In this document: one piece after another, positions 1 through 11,425 of the stretch
Layout of the letters: every line of letters begins with the position of its first letter
Numbering within the stretch: position 1 is the first letter of the stretch
Made by a program: the position numbers and the translations under genes
The notes under the pieces: generated by a model
Databases searched by the model: none
Seen by the model: the letters and a program-made list of their open reading frames with translations, nothing else
Told to the model about the DNA's origin: nothing
Assembly (NCBI RefSeq): GCF_020497125.1
Contig: NC_059073.1
Location: 13,971,225 to 14,035,224, forward strand
From: Mauremys mutica
Taxonomy: Eukaryota; Chordata; Testudines; Geoemydidae
Direction: 5' to 3'
DNA length: 64,000 bases

Positions 1-1711
1 AATCACTATTTACATTCTGATACAGCTGTATACAAAGATACTCTATGTGCATGTGTGTAAAACTGTCTCTTATTGTAAATGTATTCAAGAAGCATTTGAT
101 ACAAGTTCAAGGGATAATTCTCAATATAACCTGACAATTCAGTATTTGTCCACTATTTGGCAGATTTTTGAGAAGATGCATGGATTAGTGTAACTAATGC
201 ACTTCACAGCAAATTTACCCGCAGGTAGGTAGGTAGCTTTTGTAACTCAACTAAATAAAAGTAATAGAAACTGACAAAACAGAGTTTTGTAAATAACTAA
301 AAACTGGGGACTCTTGAGAGGAATTGTAATGAAGATTTCAAATACATTTGCTAGAGTGGGCTGGATGACTCAGTGGATTGATATCGGCATGTGGAGCCTT
401 TCACCTTTACATCATCTGTTAGTATCCAGCTCAAACATGTGTAACTGAAAATAATCATCATCTGACTACTGGCTGGTGATTTCTGTTCAGATCTTAGTAG
501 ACAGGTATCCATGTCACAACTGTTGTTTACTGTGTTAGCCATCTGAGCAGACAGGCCAAGGAGTGAATGCACATGGAGTCTAAACCATTAAGAGTTTAAA
601 TGAGCTTCAAATTGAAATTGATGTCCGTGCTCCTAGAGATCTCACTTGATAGTAGTTTACATTTTAACAAACAAGGTGCATCACTTGTCAGGATACAAAC
701 AATACATTATTCATAGATTAGAATGCCTGAAACATTCCATCACTGAGAAATGTGTACAATTGTGGTTGCATTGGAAGTTGTTTCCATTTTTCTAGATAGG
801 CCCATCAAAATGGAGGAATAGTATGCAGTATGTTCCAGGACATAGGTAATGATTCCAAAACAAATAACTGCAGTTTCACAGTGGGAAGTTAGTTCTTTGA
901 CTAGATTGCATTTCTATTATACTTCTGCCCTGATACTGTGTCTATATTATACATTAAGTAAAGATATAATTTTCAGGATAAAAGAGATTATTTCAAATCA
1001 CATCTGCAAAGAAATGAAATTTGACAATCTCCAAAGTATCTTAATTTCTCCAAAAATGAAACTTTCAGCTTTAATGTACAGTTGCTAATAACTGAAACCA
1101 TCTGGTAGATCATTATCAGTGGTGGAATATGGAACAGCTTGGAAGAGATCTAAAAAAAGGCCAGAAGATACTGTAATCTGGTCACACTCTAATTCAGCTG
1201 TTATTTGTCGGTTAGGTTATAAATCTGTCTCAATGCAGAGTAGAAGCTGGTCAGAGGAATGTCTCTCTCTCTCTCTCTCTCTCTCCTTACGTTGATTCAC
1301 CGCCTTAAGATATTAGATATGGTAGCTGTAAAGTGTTTGGACATGCACGTGTCTATCATCAGATATTTAAGTGTCATATATTTTTATCATTCTTTGTCTG
1401 CCAACATGGGGTTTGATGGACCCCACAAACTCACTGTTAGAGATCTCTTAAATCACATTATTTAGTCACACCTCTGTGGGCAAAAATTAAAAATGTGCTG
1501 TCAGGTTGAAATCCTGGAATTGGAACCAGTATTTTCCTGAAAAATATATCTATCGGTGTATCTCGTACGTGAAACCAATATACTCATACAAGTAATGGCT
1601 AGATACCACTGTGATGGTATACATTAGAAACCTCATAGTTGAATATGTAGATTCCTACTGAGTTTTGGTTATTAAACCACATGATTATTTACCAGGACAA
1701 AATAGGTCAAA
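1..1711. other. Non-coding DNA, upstream intron of TRAPPC9
   Basis: AT-rich sequence with no supported exon. Open frames here are short and lack splice-site context or recognisable protein. The only structured item is the CT microsatellite at 1261-1286. It is assigned to a TRAPPC9 intron by inference, because the next exon on the + strand (35827) is internal to that gene and its upstream exon is not seen in the window. Confidence 0.6.
1261..1286. repeat. (CT)n microsatellite
   Basis: About twelve uninterrupted CT dinucleotides. An apparent small peptide starting here with Ser-Leu repeats is only a translation of the microsatellite. Confidence 0.95.
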
Positions 1712-1906
1712 TAGAGAGGCTTGCATTAGTGCCTTGGTCATAAATCTGAGAATCAAGAACTCCTGAGTTCTAGTACTTGCTCTGTTTCTAACTGCTTCTA
1801 GGGCCTTTGGCAAAGTGACTTAAAGCCTCTCTTCCTCGGTGTTCCCATATATGAAAAAGGGATAAATACCTCACAGAGTTATTGTTCAGTTAATTGAAGT
1901 GATGTG
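1712..1906 (+). mobile_element. MIR-type SINE
   Basis: The stretch follows the MIR core in order: a 'correct tRNA-like sentence' about a lost status (gttctagtacttgctctg), then gcaaagtgacttaaagcctc, a purine-rich (aaa)gggataaatacc segment and ctcacagagttattgtt. Wording matches the amniote MIR consensus (...gcaagtcacttaacctctctg ... aaatggggataata ... cctcacagggttgttgt) recalled from general knowledge. It is old and diverged. Confidence 0.7.
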
Positions 1907-2142
1907 AAGATGTGTCTACGCTCTCCCACACCTCAACTGTCTAGTGTTTTTGTAAGTTCTCTGAGTCTGTTTTATTTTGAATTATGACAAACACCATATT
2001 TACTGTATATTAACAGTACTATGTACAGTAAATCACAAACAATAAAACTATGTTAAAAGATCATTAAGGTGGAAAAGACAAACACTCAAAAGTTAGGGAA
2101 TGCCATAAATAAGGTTACCCAGGCAGTCTTGATTTGGCTCCC

Positions 2143-2542
2143 TGTAACGGGGTGCAGCTGGTCCCCCCTCGGTTCTGCCCCTGCTGTACCCACAAACCAG
2201 CCAGACCGCTGTGTTGGTGCAATTACCCAGGCTCTTTATTTACAGTATAATTTCCCACCACCTTCTAGCTACAAACAGCTTCTGTAACACAGCCTGAGGG
2301 ACTGCTAACTCCTGCAGTCAGCAGAGAAGAGCTCCCTCTAACTCCCTGGCTTCTCCCTTTCCTCTCTCTCCCTGGCTTCCTTCCTGCCAGCCTTTATGTA
2401 GGCCCAGCTAATGAGGCCAGCAGCTGTTCCTGGTTTGCCACTCAGGCCTGGGCTTACTCAGCCAGTTCCAATTCCCCTTTCTTGACTGGAGCTGGCATGA
2501 CAGAGGCCTGGCTCAGAGTTCCTTAGCCAGCACCTTGTCACA
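2143..2542 (-). mobile_element. Solo LTR of an endogenous LTR element
   Basis: A 400-bp block begins TGTAAC and ends GTCACA on the + strand, i.e. TG...CA termini on either strand. It is flanked on both sides by a perfect 5-bp duplication CTCCC (2138-2142 and 2543-2547), as expected for integrase-mediated insertion. On the minus strand a TATA-like ACATAAAG (about 2393-2400) precedes an AATAAA (2235-2240) about 90 bp before the element end, giving the U3-R-U5 order and hence the orientation. No internal region remains inside it. It interrupts the gag-like remnant beginning at 2543. The family is not identified. Confidence 0.7.
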
Positions 2543-2904
2543 CTCCCATATGCAGTCTCCCTTTTTTTTTGCACTGCCAGCAAACAGTCATGCTGGCTCT
2601 ACTGGGAGCTTCTCGGGGTTCTTCCTTCTTCCTCTCTGGGCCTTTCCCTTGGTTTCTTCCCCCACTCTGTCTTTATAGGGTCAGCCCTCCCTTCAGGGGA
2701 CGTCTGCCTCCGTGTATTCCTCGGTCAGCTTGACTGCTGCATCAACTGTACTTGGCTGACCCAGACTCAGATATTCTTGGGGAGGCCCTGTAGCAATTGT
2801 TCTAGGACTCGGCCGTCCATTATTTCCCCCACTGTTTGCATCTCGGGCCTCAGCCAGCGGGTGGCCCAGTCCATCAGCCTCTGGATGAATGCCTGGGACC
2901 ATAT
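2543..2904 (-). pseudogene. gag fragment with SCAN-like capsid segment and degenerate zinc knuckle
   Basis: In the minus strand, about 2770-2900 reads as WATRWLRPEMQTVGEIM followed by VLEQLLQGLP; after a frame change, about 2693-2760 reads QPSTVDAAVKLTEEYTEA. This order (RRWLRPE..., VLEQFL..LP, then ...EAV.L.EDY) is that of a SCAN domain or the homologous capsid C-terminal domain of Gmr1-like Ty3/Gypsy Gag. About 100 bp further on is CWQC plus a basic stretch, a zinc-knuckle relic whose His and last Cys are not in register. The region is broken by stops, at least one frameshift and the solo LTR at 2143-2542. The SCAN homology with Gmr1-like Gag is known; assignment of this copy is inference. 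A SCAN zinc-finger gene relic is the alternative. Confidence 0.55.
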
Positions 2905-3745
2905 AGCCCTCATGTGAGACAGTATCAAAAGCTTTACTAAAGTCAAGATATACCACATCTGTCTCTTCCCCCTCCCCCATCCACAAGGCTTGTCACCCTG
3001 TCAAAGAAAGCTATCAGTTTGGTTTGACACGATTTTTTCTAGACAAATCCATGTTGACTGTTACTTATCACCTTATTATCTTCTAGAGGTTTGCAAATTG
3101 ATTGCTTAATTATTTGCTCCATTATCTTTCCGGGTACTGAAGTTAAGCTGACTGGTCTGTAATTCCCCAGGTTGTCCTTATTTCCCTTTTTATAGATTGG
3201 CACTATATTGCCCTTTTCCACTCTTCTGGAATCTCTCCCATCTTCCATGACTTTTCAAAGATAATTGCTAATGGCTCAGATATCTCCTCAGTCTGTTTCT
3301 TGAGTATTCTAGGATGCATTTCATCAGGCCCCAGTGACTTGAAAGCATCTAACTTGTCTAAGTAATTTATAACCTATTCTTTTCCTATTTTAACAACTTC
3401 TGATCCTACCTCATTTTCACTGGTATTCACTATGTTAGACGCCCAATCATCACCAACCTTCTTGGTGAAAACCAAAACAAATAAGTCATTAAGCACCTCT
3501 ACCATTTCAACATGTTTTGTTGTTATTTTCCCCCCTCATTGAGTAACAGGCCTACCCTGTCCTTGGTCTTCCTCTTGCTTCTAATGTATTTGTAGAATGT
3601 TTTCTTGTTACCCCTTCTGTCCCTAGCAAGTTTGATCTTGTTTTGTGACTTGGCCTTTCTAATTTTGTCCTTACATACTTGTGTTTGTTTATATTCATCC
3701 TTTTTAATTTGACCTAGTTTCCACTTTTTGTAGGATTCTTTTTTG
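2905..3745 (-). mobile_element. CR1 LINE fragment (ORF2 N-terminal RT region)
   Basis: Minus-strand translation gives reverse-transcriptase blocks in order: [41 protein letters not shown], then YLDFSKAFDTVSH near 2910-2960. These are the fingers/palm motifs of CR1-clade LINEs. Upstream (3300-3745) is degenerate CR1 ORF2 with several stops. The copy ends abruptly at about 2905, just after the FDTVSH motif, where the gag-like remnant starts. The catalytic FADD box and everything 3' of it are missing. Confidence 0.85.
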
Positions 3746-4000
3746 ATAATGATAGGTTACAGAACTGACTTTTAGAATACTTAATTTTTCTATGTAATTT
3801 ACTGTCTATTTTAAAAATGAGTTACAATATTCCTTATGTTGGTATGCAATTCAAATAATTAATTTGCACTGCAGAAAAAAAGAGATTTAATTTTGTTCTG
3901 TCCAAATCTTGCTACATATAAATCTGTGTGGAAAAAATAATTATAATCACATATTCACACCTCTTTCCAAAATCAATGTAATTAAAAGTACTTTATACTC
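3746..4000. other. Non-coding intron sequence
   Basis: AT-rich; no recognisable element or coding signal. Confidence 0.4.
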
Positions 4001-4300
4001 CTGTAATACCATCTATTTAAGGATCTTAAAGCATTTTACAAAGATTAATTAAAGACTCATACCATCCTTATTACATAAACAAATAATGTACTGATCATAT
4101 TCATTGTTTTATAAAGTGTTTTCTATATTTAAGTCAATACAGAATTGAGCATTAATAATTATACAGCTTAGTAAACTGAGGCAAAAAAGTTACATGATTT
4201 TACTAAAGTCACACAAGTCTTTGGGTCAGTCTGCGAATAGAATCAGTGAGTAGTGATTCCCTGTTCTCTCTACTCTATCCACAAGACCACACTCCTTTGG
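4001..4300 (-). mobile_element. MIR-type SINE, antisense
   Basis: Reads as the reverse complement of a MIR: 'ggatcttaaagcattttacaaa' at the start, then after a diverged middle 'aaactgaggcaaaaaagtta', 'aaagtcacacaagtc' and a stretch matching 'actctatccacaagaccacactcc'. Old and diverged; the middle part (4060-4160) is only loosely matched. Confidence 0.6.
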
Positions 4301-5683
4301 GAACTTGAAAATATTGTCAGTGCTTTAAATTATGTTGAAAACATTAATTAATAACAATAAATGTAGGATAGCTAATGAATTATCATGTAGTATCACTTGA
4401 TTCCAGATATGTGACAGTAGGTCAGCTACAAAGCATAGCATTGCAGCTAAGGTCTTTGCCTATAGTAGATTATAATAGACATTTGTTTGCAAGCATAACT
4501 TGTGCTTTATTATGATGGGTCTAGGACTCATTTATTACAGGTTGGCTAAACTGATTCTTTAAATCATAATAGCTTGCAGTTTGCTGCTACTTCCTCCTCT
4601 TCCAATCTTCTTCCACAATTGTACCTTTTTCTCCTGTAATCATACGCTTCCCTTGCTTGTGTCAAAGGCTGTTTTATTAGCTCCTGGCCGAGTTCTGTTT
4701 CCTATCATTTTCTGTTGCTCCTCCATCTAAAGGAAGACTGGTCATGTCATAATTACTTTCTGCAGTAATTGTCATAGAGATGTTGACTGATTCCTAATTA
4801 GATCAAGCAGTGTTTACCGTGAAGTTTCAGAGAGGCTGTCCACAGATGCTCGCCTCCTTCAGATCTCAGTAATTATGAGTTGTACAGCTTGTAGTTTGTG
4901 CAACTAAACTTTTGCACATCAATTCTTTAAACACATCGCAAGAAGTATAGAAGTTGTGGTGTTTAATGAGAAATGGCAGAGTCCCTAGGGCAATTAAAGT
5001 GAGTTTTCTTTTAAAGTTGAGGAAGGTGAGGAAAGCTTAAAAATCTATTCTATTCTGGTCAGGTTCTTATGCCACATCCTATACTAGGTATCTGAGCTGA
5101 AAGACCTAAATATCTGTATAGCTTGGCTAAGCAACAGCAAAACCTAGGGGTATAAATCTGTACATATTTGAAAGCTTTAATCAGTAGTAGGCAAAATGAC
5201 TCAAGGATTATAGAACTGTTTCTCAAATCCAGAACAATTTTGGTTCCAATATACTTTTAAAAAAATCTCTGAATGGGGCCTTGAGAAGTCTATGTGGGGG
5301 AGTGGAAGATAAGGGATAATTAGGACATAGTTTTTTTCATTTTGGGGAGCTGTATTTATAAACAGTATACCAGCCTATTGTACTTCTGCTGTACATACAT
5401 CTTCCCTTCAGTTTTATTCAGTTAATAAAAAGAGACGTATGGTGGTCAACATTAAAAAGTCATCTTGTCACCATCCTGGGGGGTACAAATGCAGTGAATA
5501 AGAAAACGGGGGGGGTGGGGTGCTGCTGGAGTGTAGCTCCCCCTCTTCTGCTAAAAGTAGGGAGAGACTCCCCTCTCTTCTATGCTTGGTACTGATAAAA
5601 GTAAAGGGAGAGCACTCACTCCTTTTTGCCTGGTATGTTAAGAGATCCCCCGTCTATCTCAATTTGCCTCAACACCTTTATAT
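4301..5683. other. Non-coding intron sequence
   Basis: No supported gene or transposon. It contains a short G-run (ggggggg around 5508-5517) and a purine/pyrimidine-rich CT/GA block near 5530-5660 in which 'gggagagactcccctctcttctatgcttggt' is partly echoed by a second diverged copy about 60 bp later. Confidence 0.4.
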
Positions 5684-5875
5684 GGGGGAGGGATAGCTCA
5701 GTGGTTTGAGCATTGGCCTGCTAAACCCAGGGTTGTGAGTTCCATTCTTGAGGGGGTCACTTAGGGATCTGGGTCAAAATCAGTACTTGGTCCTCCTAGT
5801 GAAGGCAGGGGACTGGACTCAATGACCTTTCAAGGTCCCTTCCAGTTCTATGAGATAGGTATATCTCCATATATT
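5684..5875 (+). mobile_element. tRNA-derived SINE with CR1-like tail
   Basis: Starts GGGGGAGGGATAGCTCAGTGG. The RNA polymerase III A box (TAGCTCAGTGG, from about 5694) and B box (GGTTGTGAGTTCCAT, 5731-5745) are both clear, with a tRNA-like stretch between them. The tRNA-unrelated part ends 'caaggtcccttccagttctatgag', the same wording as CR1 3' ends in this window (47880-47912), so CR1 machinery probably moved it. It matches the tRNA-derived SINE well known from turtles. A tRNA scan could mistake this for a tRNA gene; it is not one. Confidence 0.88.
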
Positions 5876-8639
5876 ATGAGTGGGGGTACTTTCCCTGGCC
5901 TGGGCTGGGAGCTGTATCCAGTGGGTCTGTGATACAGCCTGCCCTCTGAGTGCTGCTGTGCATTTTAAGCACCACTGAAATGTAGCTGCCTCTGGGAGGA
6001 ATGAGGCAGATATTTAATAGTGTTACACACTATGCTACACAGCAGATTTGGACAGGAAGTGAAGAATATCTGATCCACTTGAAAGTTTAGGTAGATGGTC
6101 CCTTGCAGCCCATCAAACTGGAATTTGGTTAGAAAGCTATAACCTTATGAAAAGTACAATGGGCTCTTTCACGACTGCAAGTGGTCAACATCTCAGTTTT
6201 GCATCTCATCTGAAATTGTCACCTCCAGCAGTCTGTGACCCCGCCCTTCACACACATGCCATACCATATTTGGACATTCGTTATGTACTTACTCAAAGCG
6301 GAAAGTGGCATCTACAGAATCACCAGTGCTGCTCCTTGCAGCATCTGGGGTTTTCTGAGAGGTCTCCTGTTCAAATGCTGACCAGTTCCAGCATGGTTTG
6401 GTTTGTTATTTCTGGTGAGATTGTAACCCAAAGTGGTATTGTTCCAGAGCGAACAAGTGCTTTCTTTCCTAGAAGAAAGGTCTGAAAAAAATCACTGCTA
6501 TGAATTATAGTTTATAATGGAACTACAAAATGAACGGTGGCATTTATAGCTGATCATTGGTAGGTAATAACTACTAGCTGGAAAAGGGATCAGGCAGGAA
6601 AAGAAGGAAGAATTAATTGTACAGTATTGTGTATTTTTAAATAATAATAATTATACCAGATAAAACTTTTCTGCTGAGATAATATACAGCAAAGATTGGT
6701 TTTGTAACTCTGGAATGGACTTTAAATACCCAGTTTGTAGTAGTCTTTAAATCGCTGAGCTGATGAGCTGTTCAGTGGAAGTGCCTGCTTGTGTGGTCTA
6801 AACAGGATTGTGTGAATCCTAATCCACAGATAATTACAACATGAATTATTATTTTTAATGAGGTTCTCAGTCAGCTAAGATGGTGAAGAGGTAAATTGTT
6901 TGTCTGTATGTATGTCGTGCACTTATCACAGACAGAAATCATTCTACATGATACGTAGGATGGATTTTTTTTGTATACTAATAGGGAGCTTTTTTTCTGT
7001 CTCAGGACATGATTTATATAAGAATATTAAACAATTCAGAACTTAGCTCAATATCATCACCCAGCAGAAGACCAGATAACAATTTTCAGCATCCTAAAAA
7101 AAAAATACTTTTAAAGGAGACTTTCAGCTTGATTATGCCAGTCCTGAGAGTTCTCCCCAGTGAGATTCTTCTGAGATTTTGTATTATCACCTGGATACAT
7201 GGAGCCTCTCATAAGCACCTTGTGGTCAAGACAAAAATCTCTCCTAGTGCCTAGTCTGTTGTACACATTTCAACTGTTTGTATCAAGGGCTAAGAGTATC
7301 TCTTCAGGAAGGGCTTCTACAGTGAATGATAATAATTTATGCTGCCCTTTTAGGATGTCCCCAAGTGCCAGGAAGTTGTGCAGCTTGATAATTGAAGTAA
7401 TTCACACAAATCTATGAAACCTATACCTGTTCACCTCAGATTCTTCCAAGAGCCGGTTACAAACTGTTCACCCCTCATCAGGATTCATGACATCAGAATT
7501 AGTACATTCATCTTACAAAAACTGGTGGATGTTTGAACCAGTACCCTAGAAAAAGAGGCAGTAAAAATCATTTGGAATTTTGGCATGTATTTCTAGCAAT
7601 ACCCTTGAGGACAAATGAACTTGAAGCACTTATATCCCTTTTTCAGACATTCCGAACTCCACGGTTTCTCTCTATTGCTGAAAATAAAAGAAACTTCCTA
7701 TAACGATAAGATCTGAAAAAACCTTTTTGCCACATCTGTGTCAGATCTTTTTCCACTGCATTCCTCAACTAAAGATTATCATAATTAAGACAGCAGCCAT
7801 TGCAATCTTCTGTATAAGAACAGAAGAATATTATTCTAGTGCCTGGCCCCTTCTGGCATACTTTTGTTTAAATTAAATCAAGGGGTGGAAAAATTTAAGA
7901 CATAACAGAAGGATGCTTTCTTCAAGGTATATGTATTTTCATTCAGAGTTGGGAATGCTCCCCAAGTACAGTAGTTGTATTTTCTACATTTTGAGTGGTT
8001 GGGAGGAAAGTTATGTTTCCTAGCCATCACTCCTGGGAAAAGAGGAGGATAAGCTACAGACCTTAACTATGAACATATATTACATCCAATTTTCTAAGAA
8101 CAAGCCAACATGAATATTTGAACCTTGTCGTTCTTCCACAGATAATTAAATAATTTTCCGAGTGCATTTTGGTAGACTTTTAAAGCATCCTAAATCACTT
8201 AACAGCATCAGGGAGTATCATAAAGCTGGTATGAGAAGGTTAGTATTTAAATAAAAAAGTAAGTTAGAAAGGCTAGAAACTTTATATTTATTTTTCAGCA
8301 GTCGACAAGGACTCCACTCAATATCTCTTACTTTCTGTCTTGCAAGAGAGGTTGCTACAAAGTCAAGAAAGGCCTACTTTCTCCTAGATTAACCTTTTAT
8401 TTGTACTGAATCCAGAATTAAGGAAATTCTATTGCAAGGACATTTCTCCCTGAATTACGATTTTTTATTTCAGTCTGCTCAAACCTAGGGGAGCTCACTC
8501 CTATACTCAGCTATCTGATATATAAATGTCTGGTATTTTTGAAGCAGTTTCTTGGTACTTATGCTGAATATTTAAGAATCATTACACTTTACAGATCCTT
8601 GCTTTTTGTTTTACCCAGAAGTCACAGAGAAGGAAAATG
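5876..8639. other. Non-coding intron sequence, no recognised element
   Basis: Longest open frame is about 110 codons (6147-6485, +) with no recognisable motif, no coding-like composition and no splice context. Poly-purine and AT-rich runs only. Nothing else supported. Confidence 0.4.
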
Positions 8640-8808
8640 TAGATATGTTGGGGAATAGTCAACACAGCTTTTGTAAAGGGAAATCATGCCGTCACCAATC
8701 AATTAGAATTCTTTGAGGAAGTCAATAAGCATGGGGCAAGGGTGATCCAGTCAATATAGTGTACTTTCAGAAAGCCTTTAACAAGGTCCCTCACCAAAGG
8801 CTGTTAAG

Positions 8809-9474
8809 GCTGTTAGCTTTTTTGACTGCTGCTGCATGCTAACAGAATGCTGAGAATCATTAGGAAAGGGATAGATAACAAGACTGAAAATATCATATTG
8901 CCTCTATATAAATCCATGGTATAACCACACCTTGAATACTGTATGCGGACCTGGTCACCCCATCTCAAAAAAGATGTATTGGAATTGGAAAAGGTACAGA
9001 GGAGGGCAACAAAAATGATGAGGGCTATGGAACAGCTTCTGTATGAGGAGAGATTAATAAGACTGGTACTTTTCAGCTTGGATAGGACCATAAATGGCTA
9101 ATAGCCAGGGATGCAACACCATACCTCTGTTTGCCAGAAGCTGGGAATGGATCACTTGATGATTGTCTGTTCTTTTCATTCCCTCTAATAGGGAGATATA
9201 CCTATCTCATAGAACTGGAAGGGACCCTGAAAGGTCATCAAGTCCAGCCCCCTGCCTTCACTAGCAGGACCAAGTACTGATTTTGCCCCAGATCCCTAAG
9301 TGGCCCCCTCAACGATTGAACTCACAACCCTGGGTTTAGCAGGCCAATGCTTAAACCACTGAGCTATCCCCTGAAGCACCTGGCATTGGTAGATTCAGAA
9401 GACAGGGTATTGGGCTAGATGCACCATTGGTTTGACCCAGTATGACCATTCTGATGTTATGTTCTTATGTTAAG
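8809..9474 (+). mobile_element. 5'-truncated CR1 inserted in another CR1
   Basis: After about 30 bp of unexplained filler, sequence from 'acagaatgctgagaatcatt' (about 8840) through 'aaatccatggtataaccaca' to 'agactggtacttttcagcttgg' is the C-terminal CR1 ORF2 region. It is followed by the 3' UTR ('tttgccagaagctgggaatgg', 'cctggcattgg', 'gacccagtatgacc') and the octamer tail 'gttatgttcttatg'. TGTTAAG occurs at 8802-8808 and again at 9468-9474, a probable target-site duplication. It carries the SINE at 9187-9372. Confidence 0.82.
9187..9372 (-). mobile_element. tRNA-derived SINE inside CR1 3' UTR
   Basis: Reverse complement of the SINE at 5684. On the minus strand, GGGGATAGCTCAGTGG, the CTAAACCCAGGGTTGTGAG B-box region and the 'aaggtccctTccagttctatgag' tail are all present, as is the distinctive '...ataggtatatctccc' end shared with the 5684 copy. 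The CR1 3' UTR reads straight across it (…cattccctct / gaagcacctggc…), as in the uninterrupted paralogue near 10605, so the insertion point is exact. Confidence 0.88.
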
Positions 9475-10692
9475 CAAACTAATCAGTCCTGGATAAGAGG
9501 GAAGGTCCTGTCCCTGGATCAGTATATGGCTAAAAGATAGGAAACAACGGGTGGGAATAAATGGTGAGTTTTCAAAATGGAGAAAGGAAAATAGCAGGGT
9601 CCCCCAAGGATCTGTCCTGGAACTTGTGGTGTTCAACATATTCAAAAATGATCTGTTAAAGGTGGTGAACAATGAGGAGGCAAAATTTGTAGATGATACT
9701 AAATTACTCAAGTTAGTTAAGTCCAAAGCTGACTGTGAAGAAAGTACAAAGGGATCTCACAAAACTGGGTGACTGGGCAACAAAATGGCAGATGAAATTC
9801 AATGTTAAGTACAAAGTAATACGCACTGGAAAACATAATCCCAACTATACATACAAAATGATGGGGTTTAAATTAACTGTTACCACTCAAGAAAGAGACC
9901 TTGGAGTCATTGTTCTCTGAAAAATCCACTCAATGTGCAGCAGAAGTCAAAAAAACTGACACTGTTAGGAACCATTAGGAAAAGGATAGATAATAAGACA
10001 GAAAATATCATAAGCCTCTTTATAAATCCGTGGTACCCTCTTCTCTTGAATATTGGTTGCTGTTCTGGTTGCCTCATCTCAAAAAAGATAATAGGAGAAT
10101 TGGACAAGGTACAGAGAAGGGCAACAACAATTAATAAGTATCTGGATTAGCTTCCATACAAGGAGAGATTTAAAAGACCAGGAGTGTTTATCTTAGAAAA
10201 GAGACAATTAAGGAGGCATATGACAGAGGTCTATAAGTTCATGAATGGTGTGGAGAAAGTGAGTAGGGAAGCGTTGTTTACCGCTTCACATAACACAAGA
10301 AATTTTTCATCTGATGAAATTAATAGGCACCAAGTTTAAAACAGACATAAGGAAGTACTCCTTCGCACAGCACAGCCAACTTCCCGTGGGGCTCATTGTC
10401 GTGGGATGTTGTGAAGGCCAAAAGTATAACTAGGTTCAAAAAAGAATTAGATAAGTTCATGGAGGGTAGGTCCATCCATGGTTAATCACCAAGATGGGCA
10501 GGGATGCAACCTCATGTTCTGGGTGTCCCTAAATCTCCAACAGCCAGAAGCTGGAACTGGATGACAGAGGATAGATCATTTGAAATTTCACTGGACTGTT
10601 CATTCCCTCTGAAGCATCTGGCGCTGGCCACTGTCAGATACAGGATGCTGGGCTAGATGGACAATTGGTCTGACCCAGTATGGCCATCCTTA

Positions 10693-11180
10693 TGGATTGA
10701 CATTTTTTTCAACATTTTATTTAAAAATTTGCATTACAAGGAAAAAAAGACTAGTGCCTCAAGAAAAAGGTAAGCATACAATACCAGAGAAGAATCTGTA
10801 TGCATAAAACAATTCTATGTTCTTGTTCAGTTTTCACCTATCATCTTCCCTTCGAACTCAGTTCAACAGATTGAGTAAGGCAGAGCCAAATAAACTGCTT
10901 TGGAAGTGAGAAAATTCAGAAAACAGAAATAATTGCTCTGATTTTCTAGATAATAAAAGGTTTCCAAAGATCTCTAATACTAACCCCTTGCACCACAAGA
11001 CCTATCCATTTACATAAGCCCTTCCTGCAAAAATGGCTACTGAAGAATGTGGCAAAATTTTCTCCAGCAAAGTCAAAGGGGACAAAGTCTTGGTAAGCAA
11101 TAGTACAACACTTTCAGTAAAAAAAAAGTGCTTTTTTTTCTTCATGCACATTGATAACACTGTTTTAGAAATGCATAGTT
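10693..11180. other. Non-coding intron sequence
   Basis: No gene or element recognised; an A-run followed by a T-run lies at about 11119-11140. Confidence 0.4.
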
Positions 11181-11425
11181 AGGTAGATACTTCCATAGCA
11201 CTTTTCATCCAAGTGTCTCAAAGTGTTTACAAACATCAATTAATTTAAGCATCACATGTAAGTGAGGTGGTATTAGTCCCAATTTAAAGAAGAGAAGACT
11301 GAGGCATAGAGGGAGTAAGCATTTTGTCCAAGGTCACATGGAAAGTTTATTGTATCTTGGTCATGAGAAGAACCCAGATCTCCCAGTCACCTGCCTTAAC
11401 TACTAATCCATCCTTCCTCTAATGG
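11181..11425 (-). mobile_element. MIR-type SINE, antisense
   Basis: Clear reverse-strand MIR order: 'catagcacttttcatccaag', 'tctcaaagtgtttacaaaca', 'ctgaggcatagaggg', 'tgtccaaggtcacatgg', 'acccagatctcccagtcacc', then 'ttaactactaatccatcc'. Moderately diverged. Confidence 0.78.

Larger units (their letters stand above)
8640..10692 (+). mobile_element. CR1 LINE, host copy split by a younger CR1
   Basis: The 5' segment 8640-8808 carries the RT stretch ending KAFNKVPHQRL. The same CR1 resumes at 9475 with 'caaactaatcagtcctgg' and continues through VPQGSVLE (about 9600), a FVDDTKLLKL catalytic-box equivalent (about 9690), the LGDWATKWQMKFNV thumb block (9760), a CR1 C-terminal region (9930-10150) and a 3' UTR ending 'ggctagatggac...tctgacccagtatggcc' near 10692. 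Stops and frameshifts show it is dead. The break at 8808/9475 is exactly continuous when 8809-9474 is removed, keeping one copy of a 7-bp TGTTAAG. Confidence 0.88.

Noticed and set aside
5684..5760. Possible tRNA gene (A and B boxes present)
   Set aside because: It is the 5' part of a SINE with additional copies at 9187 and 52561. The cloverleaf is not preserved and the unit carries a CR1-like tail.
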